A stretch of 64,000 bases of DNA from Aeromicrobium erythreum (GCF_001509405.1 NZ_CP011502.1:3162001-3226000); one strand, 5' to 3'. Shown: positions 51,779-60,857, counted from the stretch's first letter. Numbers and translations: made by a program. The notes: generated by a model not told the origin, from the sequence alone.

Positions 51779-53329
51779 TCAGCCCTTCGAGAACATGCTC
51801 AGCATGCGGCGGGTCACGGCGAAGCCGCCGAAGATGTTGATGGAGGCCAGCAGCACCGCGACGAACGCGAGCAGGCGGATCGCCCACGCGTTGTCGGCCC
51901 CGTCGCCGACGCCGATCTGCAGCAGCGCACCCACGACGATGATGCCGCTGATGGCGTTGGTGACGCTCATGAGCGGTGTGTGCAGGGCGTGGTGGACCTT
52001 GCCGATCACGTAGTAGCCGATGACGACCGACAGCGTGAGCACGAAGAAGTGCTCGGGCAGCGGCGGCGGCGCGTACGCGTTGACGAGGAAGAGGGCGGCG
52101 ATGCCCGCGGCGATGAGAAGGTACTTGCCGCGCTGGGTGAGGCCGGGGCGCGGCTCCGGCTTCTCCTGCACGGCCGGCATCTCGGCCGTCGGGGCGGGTG
52201 CCGCCGAGACCTGCACGGGCGGCGGCGGCCAGAGGACGTCGCCGTCGTGCACCACGGTCACGCCACGCTGCACCACGTCGGAGTGGTCGAGGACGAGCTG
52301 ACCGTCCTTGCCCGGCGTGAGCAGCGTCAGCAGGTTGACGAGGTTCTGCCCGTACAGCTGGGAGGCCTGCGTGGGCAGGCGACCGGCGAGGTCGGTGTAG
52401 CCGAGGATCGTCACGCCGTTCGCGGTGACGACCTTCTCGCCCGCCACCGAGCCCGCGACGTTGCCGCCCTGGGCCGCGGCCATGTCGACGATGACGCTGC
52501 CGGGCTTCATCGAGGCGACGTCGGCCTCGGTGAGCAGCCGCGGGGCCTGACGTCCAGGGATGAGCGCCGTGGTGACCACGATGTCGACGTCGGCGGCCTG
52601 CTCGGAGTAGATCTCCGCGGCGCGGCGGTCGTACTCCTCGCTGGTGGCCTTCGCGTAGCCGTCGGTGGACTTCTCGACCTCGACGTCGACCGCGAGGTAC
52701 TCGCCGCCGATCGACTTCACCTGGTCGGCGACCTCGGGGCGCGGGTCGGTGGCGCGCACGATGGCGCCGAGGCTGGACGCGGCACCGATCGCCGCGAGCC
52801 CGGCCACGCCGGCGCCGGCGACGAGCACCTTGGCGGGCGGCACCTTCCCGGCGGCCGTGACCTGCCCGGTGAAGAACCGGCCGAACTCGTGGGCCGCCTC
52901 GACGACCGCGCGGTAGCCCGCGATGTTGGCCATCGACGACAGCACGTCCATCGACTGCGCCCGCGAGATGCGCGGCACGGCATCCATCGCGAGGACGGTC
53001 AGCGGGCGGGCCGACAGCGCCTCGAGCAGCTCGGGGCTGGTCGCCGGCGCGATCAGGCTGACCAGCGTCGCATGGTCGTTGAGCCGGTCGATCTCGGCGG
53101 TGCTCGGCGGGTTGACCTTGAGGACGACGTCGGCCGTCCATGCCTCCTCCCCCGTGACGACGGAGGCACCGGCCTCCGCGAACGCCTCGTCGGCGAACGC
53201 GGCCTTCGCCCCGGCCCCGGACTCGACGCTCACGTCGTACCCGAGCTTCAGCAGACGTGCGACCGTCGCGGGAGTCGCAGCGACCCGGGTCTCCCCGGCA
53301 CGCGACTCGGCGACCACTCCGATCCTCAT
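51779..53329 (-). CDS. pntA: NAD(P) transhydrogenase alpha subunit (fused)
   Basis: A 516-residue single-chain alpha subunit combining the NAD(H)-binding domain with about four membrane helices, as in E. coli, not the split PntAA/PntAB form. [19 protein letters not shown] begins the alanine-dehydrogenase-like domain; [25 protein letters not shown] and [22 protein letters not shown] form the NAD fold. The membrane part starts near 400 ([18 protein letters not shown]). ATG 53329 may be leaderless. Two operator-like dyads lie 40-75 bp upstream. Confidence 0.95.
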   Translation of the reverse strand: MRIGVVAESRAGETRVAATPATVARLLKLGYDVSVESGAGAKAAFADEAFAEAGASVVTGEEAWTADVVLKVNPPSTAEIDRLNDHATLVSLIAPATSPELLEALSARPLTVLAMDAVPRISRAQSMDVLSSMANIAGYRAVVEAAHEFGRFFTGQVTAAGKVPPAKVLVAGAGVAGLAAIGAASSLGAIVRATDPRPEVADQVKSIGGEYLAVDVEVEKSTDGYAKATSEEYDRRAAEIYSEQAADVDIVVTTALIPGRQAPRLLTEADVASMKPGSVIVDMAAAQGGNVAGSVAGEKVVTANGVTILGYTDLAGRLPTQASQLYGQNLVNLLTLLTPGKDGQLVLDHSDVVQRGVTVVHDGDVLWPPPPVQVSAAPAPTAEMPAVQEKPEPRPGLTQRGKYLLIAAGIAALFLVNAYAPPPLPEHFFVLTLSVVIGYYVIGKVHHALHTPLMSVTNAISGIIVVGALLQIGVGDGADNAWAIRLLAFVAVLLASINIFGGFAVTRRMLSMFSKG

Positions 53330-53370
53330 TCCGCGGACACTAGCGGAGGCCTCGGGAACCGACCACTGGA

Positions 53371-53386
53371 TGAGACCGGTGTCTCA
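53371..53386. promoter_or_regulatory. TGAGAC-CGGT-GTCTCA palindrome upstream of pntA
   Basis: A perfect 16 bp palindrome with self-complementary arms TGAGAC/GTCTCA, 42 bp before the pntA start. It abuts and shares two bases with the next operator-like site. It is a good candidate for a dimeric repressor site. Confidence 0.55.
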
Positions 53387-53402
53387 GGTACTGGCGGTAT
53401 CT
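53385..53402. promoter_or_regulatory. 18 bp operator-like motif shared with the SDR gene
   Basis: CAGGTACTGGCGGTATCT, an imperfect dyad (GGTAC/GTATC-type arms). It matches 15 of 18 positions with CAGATACCGTCGGTATCT at 60927-60944, in front of another gene. The consensus is CAGRTACYGKCGGTATCT, TetR-like in appearance. Confidence 0.6.
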
Positions 53403-53460
53403 GAAACTTCCGGCCATCCGGACGACAAGTTCACGCGTTCCGCCCTCAATGGCCACCTGG

Positions 53461-53571
53461 CTGCTGGTTCCCATCAGTTCATGGGAACCAGCAGCCCACC
53501 ATGGTTCTCCCTCACTCACCTGCGGATGCAACCCCAGGTGAGCGAGGGATTCCCATCCATTGATGGGAATC
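53461..53571. repeat. three-hairpin intergenic element, copy B
   Basis: Hairpin 1 CTGCTGGTTCCCAT (53461-53474) with ATGGGAACCAGCAG (53481-53494), perfect. Hairpin 2 CTCACTCACCTG (53511-53522) with CAGGTGAGCGAG (53535-53546), one mismatch. Hairpin 3 GATTCCCATC (53548-53557) with GATGGGAATC (53562-53571), perfect. Same layout as copy A at 29888-29996; hairpin 1 differs by compensated base pairs. Confidence 0.85.
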
Positions 53572-53601
53572 AGCATCGACGGCGACGGGTCGAGCCGGGC
53601 G

Positions 53602-54270
53602 TCAGCAGCCGGCCAGGACGTCCTGCAGGGCGGCCTTCTCGGCGGAGTCGACGCTGAGACCCCACCGGTACTTCACGGCGATCCAGTCCGACACGTACGT
53701 GCAGCGGTAGCCGGTGGCGGGCGGGAGCCAGGAGTCCGGATCCTGGTCGCTCTTGGACCGGTTCGTCGACGCCGACACCGCGATCAGGCTGCGGGCGTCG
53801 CCGAGGTCGTTGGCGAACGACTCGCGTCGACTCGCCGTCCAGCCCGAAGCACCGGAGATCCACGCCTCCTTCAACGGCACCATGTGGTCGATGTCGAGGC
53901 TTCCCGCGTCGGTGAAGCGCACGTTGTCGTAACGCGACAGCCAGGAGCCCGACGTGATCGTGCAGGTGCCGGTGCGCCCGGTCGCCGACGACGACTCGTC
54001 CATGAGCACCTCGGCGCGCGTGTTGCAGCCGTCGCCGTCGGCGTCGATCCAGTGCCGGAACGCGTCGCGGTCGTAGGTCGTGCCGTTGGCCTCCGCCCGC
54101 ACGGTCAGCTCGGCGAGCTGCGACTCCGGCGACGCCGACGCGGCTGGTGCGACGAGGACGGTCGCGACGAGCGTCGCGACCAGCAGGCCGACGACGTGGG
54201 TGAGGCGGCGCCGTCGCCGCCCGACGGCGGGACGGACGTGGACGGTGGACGAGGCAGCACGAAGCGGCAT
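53602..54270 (-). CDS. secreted HNH-type nuclease (DUF1524-like)
   Basis: A 222-residue protein with a basic N terminus, one hydrophobic signal helix (VVGLLVATLVATVLVAPAASA) and an HNH/ββα-metal nuclease domain: DIDHMVPLKEAW at about 126-137 (catalytic His), then an Asn in SASTNRSKSDQDPDSWLPP (the N/H positions of the motif), and YVSDWIAVKYRWGLS. Two Cys pairs may be disulfides. Such exported nucleases act on extracellular DNA, possibly for nutrient release or competition. It is not beside any immunity or competence gene. Confidence 0.87.
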   Translation of the reverse strand: MPLRAASSTVHVRPAVGRRRRRLTHVVGLLVATLVATVLVAPAASASPESQLAELTVRAEANGTTYDRDAFRHWIDADGDGCNTRAEVLMDESSSATGRTGTCTITSGSWLSRYDNVRFTDAGSLDIDHMVPLKEAWISGASGWTASRRESFANDLGDARSLIAVSASTNRSKSDQDPDSWLPPATGYRCTYVSDWIAVKYRWGLSVDSAEKAALQDVLAGC

Positions 54271-54370
54271 GGCGGGACTCCCCCCGAAGTCACTGGTCAG
54301 GTCGAGAGGACCCTAGGCTGCGCCGTCGCCCGTCCGGAAGGCTCGGAACCAGACGTTCACCCGAACGTCA

Positions 54371-56995
54371 TCAACCGCGTCCCTGCGCGCCCACGCCGGC
54401 CGTCGGTGGCGTGGCGGGAGCCGGCCGGCCCAGGTGGTAGCCCTGGAGCAGCCGGTAGCCGAGCGACTCGAGCGCGGTCTGCTGCTCCGCCGTCTCCACT
54501 CCCTCGGCCACGACGTCGATGCCGATCCCCTGGGCCATCGCGACCACCCCGGCGCAGACCGAGCGCGCCCGGCGCGAGTGCGTCATGCGGGCGACGAACG
54601 ACCCGTCGAGCTTGACGACGTCGACGGGCAGGTCGACGAGGTGCGCCAGAGTGCTGTAGCCCGTCCCGAAGTCATCCACCGCGATCCGCACCCCGTGGTC
54701 GCGCAGGGCGAAGAGGTCGACGACCAGACCGCCCGTCACGTCGAGCAGCTGCGTCTCGGTGATCTCGAGGACGAGCATCGACGGCGGCAGCCCGACCTCG
54801 TCGAGCACCGACAGCACCCGTGCCACCAGACCCGCCCGACCCAGCTCGACGGCCGAGACGTTCACGTGCACCGGCACCGGCGTGCCCTGGGCAGCCAGCG
54901 CGGCCGCGTGCGCGCACGCCCCGCGGAGCACCCCGTCGCCCACCTGGTGCATCAGGTCGCTGACCTCCAGCACGGGCATGAAGTCGCCCGGACGCAGCTG
55001 GCCCCGGATCGGGTGGTCCCAGCGCAGCAGGGCCTCGACCGCGTGGAGGTAGCCGGTGGCGACGTCGACGATGGGCTGGAAGACGAGCGAGAACTCCCCC
55101 GAGGCCTGCGCCCGCTCGAGGTCGACGAGCAGCCGCGCCGACGACTCGATGCCGGCGTGCACGGTCGGGTCGTAGAACTCCGCCCGGCCGCGACCACGGT
55201 CCTTCGCCGCGTAGAGCGCCTGGTCGGCGTGGCGCAGGAGCAGAGGCGCCTCGGCCTGCTCGTCGGCGGCGGCGATGCCGATGCTGACGGTCACGGAGAC
55301 CGTCGTGCCGTCCTGCAGCACGACGGGCTCCGACAGGCGGTCCATGATCCGCTGCGCCTCGGCGGCGAGCTCCTCACGCGTCCCCGCCGACGTGCACAGG
55401 ACCACGAACTCGTCGCCGCCGAGCCGGGCGACGGTGGCGCCGTCGCCGACGAGGGCGGAGAGCCGCTCGGCGAGCTCGACGAGCACCGCGTCGCCGACCG
55501 CGTGACCACGGCCGTCGTTGACCTGCTTGAAGCGGTCGACGTCGATGAACATCACCGCGAGGGCCGGCCGCTCGGACCCGACCACCTGCGCGGCGCGCTC
55601 CAGCGAGTCCGCCCACAGGGCCCGGTTGGCCAGGCCCGTGAGGTCGTCGTGGAGGGCCGCGTGGGCGAGCGCCTGCTCGGCCTCCTTCTGCGCGGTCACG
55701 TCGATCATCTGCAGCGTGATGGCCGCCGACGACGCACCCGACCCCCCGAGCGAGAGGCTCGGGTCGAGGTCGGGGTCGACGAGCGCCAGCGCCACGTCGA
55801 CCCATCCGCCGCCCCACGCGTCGTCGAGCCGCAGCTGGGTGCGCCAGCCGAGCGCGCGGCCCAGCGTCAGCTCGCAGACGCCCTGGCGGAAGGCCTCGAC
55901 GTCGTCGTCGACGAACCAGGTGCGCGGATCGACCCCGAGGAGCGCGTGCCGGGGTCGGCCGGTGAGCGTCACGAGCGCCGCGTTCACGGCGTCGACGTGC
56001 ACGAAGCCGTCGGGGTCGACCACCACGTGCGCCGACGCCAGCAGCGCCGCCTCCATGTGGTCCTGCAGCTGGTCGCGGTCGCGCCGGCTCTGCACGAGCG
56101 CGGCGTCGCGGGCGTCCTCGAGCGTCGCCAGCACCACGCCTACGACGGCCAGCACGAGGACGAAGGCCTGCGCCGCGACGACCCTCGCCTGGGGGTCGTC
56201 GAGCGACGCGAACTGTCCGTTGCCGGCTACCGTCGCGGCGACGACGAGCACGCCCTGCAGCGCCACCAGCACCGACGTCGCCTGCGCGCCGCAGCGCAGT
56301 GCCACGACGACGACGATCGGCACGATGGCGAAGTCGACCGGCCACGGCAGCCAGAGCAGCGCGCCCGTGACCACGAGTCCTGCAGCCACCGTCAGCGGGC
56401 ACCCCGCTCCCCGCTCGCGCCGGGTGCGCCAGAGCTGGGGCAGCGCCAACAGCGCGTTCAGCACGACGAAGGAGCTGACCACGTTGCGGAAGCCGATGAT
56501 GAACAGGCCCTCGAGGAACGGCTCGTCGAAGCGCCACCACGCCACCAGCGACCCCAGCAGCCCGCTGGTGGTGGCGGCCGCGGCTGCCACGCCGAGCAGC
56601 ACGCCGACGTCGCCGAGCGTCGTCCACGTCGAGCGGAGCCAGGCCGGACGCCAGCGATGCAGCAGGACCGCACCCACGGCACCGTGCGACAGGTTGACCA
56701 GGCCGAAGAGCCAGGCCCCCAGCGGCTCGGTGCCGGTGAGCTGGTTGAGCACACCGCTGACCACCACCACGACGACGCACGCGACGATCCGCTCGAGCGA
56801 GCTGCGGGCCGCGAGCAGCCAGAGGATGACCACGCCGGCAGCCGGCCAGGCGAGCGCCAGCTGCGCCGGGGGCACGCGGGTCGCACGGCCGGCGAGGAAC
56901 GCCAGGGCGAAGAGCACGGCGAAGCCCAGCGCCAGCGCCGCGGATCGCGTCCGCGTGCGCGGGGCGCTGCTCTCGAGGCCGAGCAGCCGCTCCAT
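54371..56995 (-). CDS. membrane GGDEF-EAL protein with MASE1-like sensor
   Basis: An 874-residue cyclic-di-GMP turnover protein. The N terminus has about eight membrane helices (20-300) resembling MASE1, then a PAS-like region (about 320-450, HVVVDPDGFVHVDAVNAALV), a GGDEF domain with intact GGDEF at about 526-530 (RLGGDEFVVLC), and an EAL domain starting near 653 with EALLRWDHP and later ETQLLDV, DDFGTGYSTLAHL and KLDGSFV. Both active sites look intact, so it may act in both directions. ATG 56995 is preferred over an upstream start that adds 20 residues. It is a single gene. Confidence 0.9.
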   Translation of the reverse strand: MERLLGLESSAPRTRTRSAALALGFAVLFALAFLAGRATRVPPAQLALAWPAAGVVILWLLAARSSLERIVACVVVVVVSGVLNQLTGTEPLGAWLFGLVNLSHGAVGAVLLHRWRPAWLRSTWTTLGDVGVLLGVAAAAATTSGLLGSLVAWWRFDEPFLEGLFIIGFRNVVSSFVVLNALLALPQLWRTRRERGAGCPLTVAAGLVVTGALLWLPWPVDFAIVPIVVVVALRCGAQATSVLVALQGVLVVAATVAGNGQFASLDDPQARVVAAQAFVLVLAVVGVVLATLEDARDAALVQSRRDRDQLQDHMEAALLASAHVVVDPDGFVHVDAVNAALVTLTGRPRHALLGVDPRTWFVDDDVEAFRQGVCELTLGRALGWRTQLRLDDAWGGGWVDVALALVDPDLDPSLSLGGSGASSAAITLQMIDVTAQKEAEQALAHAALHDDLTGLANRALWADSLERAAQVVGSERPALAVMFIDVDRFKQVNDGRGHAVGDAVLVELAERLSALVGDGATVARLGGDEFVVLCTSAGTREELAAEAQRIMDRLSEPVVLQDGTTVSVTVSIGIAAADEQAEAPLLLRHADQALYAAKDRGRGRAEFYDPTVHAGIESSARLLVDLERAQASGEFSLVFQPIVDVATGYLHAVEALLRWDHPIRGQLRPGDFMPVLEVSDLMHQVGDGVLRGACAHAAALAAQGTPVPVHVNVSAVELGRAGLVARVLSVLDEVGLPPSMLVLEITETQLLDVTGGLVVDLFALRDHGVRIAVDDFGTGYSTLAHLVDLPVDVVKLDGSFVARMTHSRRARSVCAGVVAMAQGIGIDVVAEGVETAEQQTALESLGYRLLQGYHLGRPAPATPPTAGVGAQGRG

Positions 56996-57085
56996 CTCAG
57001 GCAGTCCCCTCCCGACGTTCCACCTGCGGAGAAGCGTAGACCTCGGTGAGGCCACCCGGGTAGGGATCGGTCCTGGACGCCTTGC

Positions 57086-57778
57086 TCAGGTGGACAGGTC
57101 CACGTCGTCCCAGCTGTCGTGGACGCCGTCGCCGGCGGTCCACTCCAGGGCCCGACGTCGCTCCCAGAGGACGGACGGATCGACACGCCCGGGGTGGGGT
57201 CGGCCCGCGAGCCGTGCGTCGGTGATCCCCCACGTCAGGGCGAGGTGCAGGTCGAGCACGGGGAGCACGTCCTCGACGTCCCTGCGCCGAGGCCCGGTGC
57301 GGGAGCGCCACGCCGCCACCGGCTCGCTGGTGCGCAGGTCGGGCATGAGCGACGCGAGCTGGTCGCCGCACGGCGCGCTCGCGTCGAGCTCGGGCACGAG
57401 CCCGAGCACCCAGGCCAGCGCCCACAGGGCCTCGACCTGCGCCTCGTCCGAGTAGTCCGGCTCGACCTCGCCCGACAGGAGAGCGCGCTCGCGCGGGCTG
57501 AGCGACGCGAGCAGTCCCTGCTCCGCCAACCAGGCGCGCGCGAGCTCCGGCGGCATGCGCAGGGCCAGGTTCACGCGCACCGTCAGCACCAGCGCACGCT
57601 GCATCACCTGCTCCTCGTCCACGAGCACGAGGGGATCGGCAGCGTCGGCCACCGGGGGCAGGTGCGACGGGGGCTGCGGGAAGCCGAGACCGGGCAGCGC
57701 CGCGAGGCTGCGGCGGCGTGCCTCTGCGGCAGCGTCACCGTGCCCACGGCTGGCGTCGCGACCCCGAGACCACCTCAC
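57086..57778 (-). CDS. DUF4272 family protein
   Basis: A 230-residue soluble protein. RALVLTVRVNLALRMPPELARAWL, VEALWALAWVLGLVPELD (the Trp-Ala-Leu core typical of DUF4272), and RTSEPVAAW-type segments with a final DPSVLWERRRALEWTAG motif. Function unknown. It starts with GTG overlapping the stop of the SUFU gene (57775-57778), so the two are coupled. Confidence 0.75.
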   Translation of the reverse strand: MRWSRGRDASRGHGDAAAEARRRSLAALPGLGFPQPPSHLPPVADAADPLVLVDEEQVMQRALVLTVRVNLALRMPPELARAWLAEQGLLASLSPRERALLSGEVEPDYSDEAQVEALWALAWVLGLVPELDASAPCGDQLASLMPDLRTSEPVAAWRSRTGPRRRDVEDVLPVLDLHLALTWGITDARLAGRPHPGRVDPSVLWERRRALEWTAGDGVHDSWDDVDLST

Positions 57779-58506
57779 CGTGGAGGACCGAGGACGCTCG
57801 GGCGGTCGGGGTCCAGCAGCTCCGTCACGCCGTGCGCGTCGAGTCCGTCGAGGAGGCCGTCGACCCCCTCGGTCAGCTTCATCTCGAGCTCGTCGGGCAG
57901 GAGCGGCAGCATCGCGAGCAGGGCGACCTCACGACCGTCGTCGGTGCGGAAGGTCCGCGCCCCCTGCGGCAGCCGGAGCGGCGGGGCGAGCATGAGGCCG
58001 CAGAAGCGGGTGTCGTCGGCGTACGGCTCGGCCGGGTCGCCGTTCGGCAGCGAGTGCCAGGCACCCAGCCAGGTCTCGTACTCGTGGGGGAAGCGGGCGA
58101 GCACCTTCAGCGCGCGCACGGGCCAGTAGGAGCGCTCGTCGACCCAGGAGGCCTCGTCGACCGGCCAGTCCGGCGGGAGCATGACCATGACCTCGACCCG
58201 GTCGGGCACCTGTCCCTGCAGGTCCTGCGGCACGGTCATCCTGCGGTCGGACATGCCCGACGTCGCCAGCGTGTGGAACGGCCGACCCTCGCCGGCCGGC
58301 ACGAGGTGCACGTCGACGTGCACGAGGTCGGACACGATCTCGTGGAAGACCGTCTCGACGGGCCCGACCCACTGCTCCAGGTGTCGGTCGACGGCGTCCA
58401 CCGTCTCCGAGCACCCGAGACCTGCTGGCTCGAACGGCCGCTCCCGCTCCTGGTGACGGACGGTCGTCGGGTGCTCCCGACGCCGCGCGCGCCTACGTCC
58501 GAACAC
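57775..58506 (-). CDS. suppressor-of-fused (SUFU) domain protein
   Basis: A 243-residue protein containing a SUFU-like domain: AVDRHLEQWVGPVETVFHEIVSDLVHVDVHLVPAGEGRPFHTLATSGMSDRRM near the start, MVMLPPDW and SYWPVRALKVLARFPHEYETWL in the middle. In bacteria such proteins are often found with polymorphic toxin immunity genes, and SUFU is a known immunity-type domain. The partner here is a DUF4272 protein, which is also seen in such contexts. No toxin gene is nearby. GTG start at 58506. Confidence 0.82.
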   Translation of the reverse strand: MFGRRRARRREHPTTVRHQERERPFEPAGLGCSETVDAVDRHLEQWVGPVETVFHEIVSDLVHVDVHLVPAGEGRPFHTLATSGMSDRRMTVPQDLQGQVPDRVEVMVMLPPDWPVDEASWVDERSYWPVRALKVLARFPHEYETWLGAWHSLPNGDPAEPYADDTRFCGLMLAPPLRLPQGARTFRTDDGREVALLAMLPLLPDELEMKLTEGVDGLLDGLDAHGVTELLDPDRPSVLGPPR

Positions 58507-58571
58507 GAGCCCTCCGTCCCTCGGTTCCCGGTGGGCACGACCCTAGCGTCGCCGCGGGGCCGGATCCAGGG

Positions 58572-58913
58572 TCAGCGGAACACCTGCACGACGTCGATCG
58601 TGCCGACGATGTGCTCGTTCAGCCCGGCGAGGTCCTCGGCAGGTATCCAGTACTCCAGGATGGTGTCGCCACCCGCCTGCTGGACGTCGTACGCGTCGAG
58701 GAACGACGTCTCGACCTCGAAGCGCGTCACGTAGCCCACACCACTCGCCGGCACGTTCCAGTCGCGCGCGATCCGCACGGCGTAGTCCTCGTTCAGGACG
58801 GGGTAGAAGATCGGCTGGTCGGGCAGCCGCGGCGGCCACGCGCGCCACCCCGATGCCTCGACCAGCGCGAGCTCCTGCGGCCCGGTCGGCCGCCAGAGCG
58901 TCGTCGAGTCCAT
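58572..58913 (-). CDS. small ADP-ribosylation/crystallin-J1-annotated protein
   Basis: A 113-residue soluble protein of the type starting STTLWRPTGPQELALVEASGWRAWPPRLPDQPIFYPVLN, with DYAVRIARDWN and GYVTRFEVETSFL, ending AGLNEHIVGTIDVVQVF. I recall these being labelled ADP-ribosylation/crystallin J1 proteins, but no catalytic residue can be assigned. It lies 66 bp upstream of the SUFU gene on the same strand, so it could belong to the same unit. Confidence 0.78.
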   Translation of the reverse strand: MDSTTLWRPTGPQELALVEASGWRAWPPRLPDQPIFYPVLNEDYAVRIARDWNVPASGVGYVTRFEVETSFLDAYDVQQAGGDTILEYWIPAEDLAGLNEHIVGTIDVVQVFR

Positions 58914-59030
58914 CCCGTCATCCTGCCGCAGGACACGGCGGGCGACCCAGCCACTTTCGGCCGCTTGGAGATACTCGGCGAAGCGCGGCGGGCGGACCGG
59001 TCTCCGCCGGGTCGATGGACGGGAGGGGCT

Positions 59031-59726
59031 TCACCCACCGAACCGCTGACGATCCAAGCTCTTGAAGTAGCCCTTTCGCAGCGCGCGCTCGGCGCTGTCC
59101 TTCGACGTCGAGAAGAAGCCGCGCTCGGACGCCGACAAGCCTGAGGTCTCGATCTTTCGCCGGAGCATTGAGAGCGTGCAGCACAGGTCGGCTGCCTGGA
59201 ACAGGCTGTAGTCGGCCGGGATCACCTTGCGCACCTCGACACTCAGGTGAGCGTTGAAGACGCTGTTGACAAGATTCGTGATCTCCTTCTGACCATTGTC
59301 GTAGTAGATGACGATGCGCTCCCACGAGCTGAAGAACTCGTAGCTCGACCGGATCAGCTCACCGAGCTCACGTGACATCGCGCTGACGAGCCGATCTGTG
59401 TCACCCAGCTCGCGTTTGCTGAACACCCACGAGTGGTGCGTGACCTCGGACGTCCTGACGAAGTCGACGAGCACGCGGAAGATCGAACGGCGGGACGGCA
59501 TGTCGAGCAGTCGATAGTCCTGCTCCCGGCGCACGAGGGGACCGGTGTGGATCGCATGGTCTGCCGGCAAGCCACGCGCCACCAGGGCGTCGCGGATCTT
59601 CTCCAGGTGCTGCGCGATGTCGTCGCTCTGATCATGGAAGACGAGGCTCAGCACGTAGAAAGGCGAGTGCTTCTCGAATGGGCCGAAGTCGCCGGACTCG
59701 TCGACGAAGATGCTTAGCTCGCGCAC
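59031..59726 (-). CDS. DUF3800 domain protein (RNase-H-like)
   Basis: A 231-residue protein with the DUF3800 signature: FVDESGDFG near residue 8 (acidic, RNase-H-like metal residues), HSPFYVLSLVFHD, and the C-terminal YSLFQAADLCCTLSMLRRK. The family is common on mobile elements and in defence islands, and its biochemical activity is unproven. GC content and codon use are lower than in neighbours (many A/T third positions), consistent with transfer. Upstream are two strong hairpins; no partner gene is adjacent. Confidence 0.85.
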   Translation of the reverse strand: MRELSIFVDESGDFGPFEKHSPFYVLSLVFHDQSDDIAQHLEKIRDALVARGLPADHAIHTGPLVRREQDYRLLDMPSRRSIFRVLVDFVRTSEVTHHSWVFSKRELGDTDRLVSAMSRELGELIRSSYEFFSSWERIVIYYDNGQKEITNLVNSVFNAHLSVEVRKVIPADYSLFQAADLCCTLSMLRRKIETSGLSASERGFFSTSKDSAERALRKGYFKSLDRQRFGG

Positions 59727-59746
59727 GACGACACCCCTGGAAACGT

Positions 59747-59797
59747 CTTGAGGCGGGAAGAACCCGCCTCAAGAGGGTGGCGGGGGATATCCCCGCC
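59747..59797 (-). repeat. two consecutive hairpins in the leader of the DUF3800 gene
   Basis: CTTGAGGCGGG (59747-59757) pairs perfectly with CCCGCCTCAAG (59763-59773) around AAGAA. Next to it, GGCGGGG-GAT-ATCCCCGCC-type palindrome spans 59779-59797. Read on the minus strand, both lie within 75 bp upstream of the DUF3800 start and share GGCGGG cores, so they could be structured RNA or a tandem operator. Confidence 0.75.
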
Positions 59798-59912
59798 TAA
59801 AGGTTGGACCAGGGCCTCTCGGCCAGCCCAGGTCGTCAACTCTAGCACCGGGCACCGCCAGCACCCGTCCACCTCAGTCGGTGGCGTCGCACGGGCGCGC
59901 CAGACTGGGCCC

Positions 59913-60857
59913 TCAGTAGTACCAGGGGAACGGCGACCAGTCGGGATCGCGCTTCTCCAGGAACTGGTCGCGACCCTCCTGCGCCTCGTCGGTCATGTAG
60001 GCCAGGCGGGTGGTCTCGCCCATGAGGACCTGCTGGCCGACGAGCCCGTCGTCGATCAGGTTGAAGGAGTACTTGAGCATGCGCTGCGCAGTGGGGCTCT
60101 TCGCATTGATCTTGCGCCCCCACTCCAGGGCGGTCGCCTCGAGCTCGTCGTGAGGGACGGCCCGGTTGACCGTGCCCATGCGGACGCCGTCCTCGGCGGA
60201 GTACTCGTCGGCGAGGAAGAAGATCTCGCGGGCGAACTTCTGCCCGACCTGGCGGGCCAGGTACGCCGACCCGAAGCCGCCGTCGAAGCTCCCGACGTCG
60301 GCGTCGGTCTGCTTGAAGCGGGCGTGCTCGGCCGACGCGAGGGTCAGGTCGGCGACGACGTGCAGGCTGTGCCCGCCGCCTGCCGCCCAGCCCGGGACGA
60401 CGCAGATGACGATCTTCGGCATGAAGCGGATGAGGCGCTGGACCTCGAGGATGTGCAGCCGCGCGAGGCGGGCCTTGTCGATGGGCGACGGCTCCTCCGC
60501 TCCGGTGTCGGAGCCGGACGCCTCACCGTCCTCGTACTGGTAGCCGAACCGACCGCGGATGCGCTGGTCGCCGCCCGTGCAGAACGATCGCTTGCCGTTC
60601 TTCTCGCTCGGGCCGTTGCCGGTGAGCAGCACGCAGCCGACGTCGGCCGACGTGCGCGCGTGGTCGAGCACCTGCAGCAGCTCGTCGACCGTCTGCGGGC
60701 GGAACGCGTTGAGCACGTCGGGGCGGTCGAACGCGACGCGCACGGTGCCGTGCGCGCGGGCGCGGTGGTAGGTGACGTCGGTGAGGTGCTCGAAGCCGGG
60801 CACCTCGTCCCACGCGGAGGGGTCGAACGTCTCTGACACACCGGGCAGGGCACTCAT
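59913..60857 (-). CDS. menB: 1,4-dihydroxy-2-naphthoyl-CoA synthase
   Basis: Catalyses the ring-closing step of menaquinone synthesis from O-succinylbenzoyl-CoA. A 314-residue crotonase-fold enzyme. VAFDRPDVLNAFRPQTVDEL, FCTGGDQRIRG, VPGWAAGGGHSLHVVADLTLAS, FKQTDADVGSFDGGFGSAYLARQVG and the C-terminal RDPDWSPFPWYY are all MenB-typical. The acidic insertion EDGEASGSDTGAEEPSP near 110-125 is longer than in E. coli, as in mycobacteria. ATG 60857 starts MSALPGVSETFD. It is divergent from the SDR gene. Confidence 0.95.
   Translation of the reverse strand: MSALPGVSETFDPSAWDEVPGFEHLTDVTYHRARAHGTVRVAFDRPDVLNAFRPQTVDELLQVLDHARTSADVGCVLLTGNGPSEKNGKRSFCTGGDQRIRGRFGYQYEDGEASGSDTGAEEPSPIDKARLARLHILEVQRLIRFMPKIVICVVPGWAAGGGHSLHVVADLTLASAEHARFKQTDADVGSFDGGFGSAYLARQVGQKFAREIFFLADEYSAEDGVRMGTVNRAVPHDELEATALEWGRKINAKSPTAQRMLKYSFNLIDDGLVGQQVLMGETTRLAYMTDEAQEGRDQFLEKRDPDWSPFPWYY

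Noticed and set aside
59758-59912. Possible small gene or toxin upstream of the DUF3800 gene
   Set aside because: No open frame of coding character remains; the sequence is dominated by hairpins.
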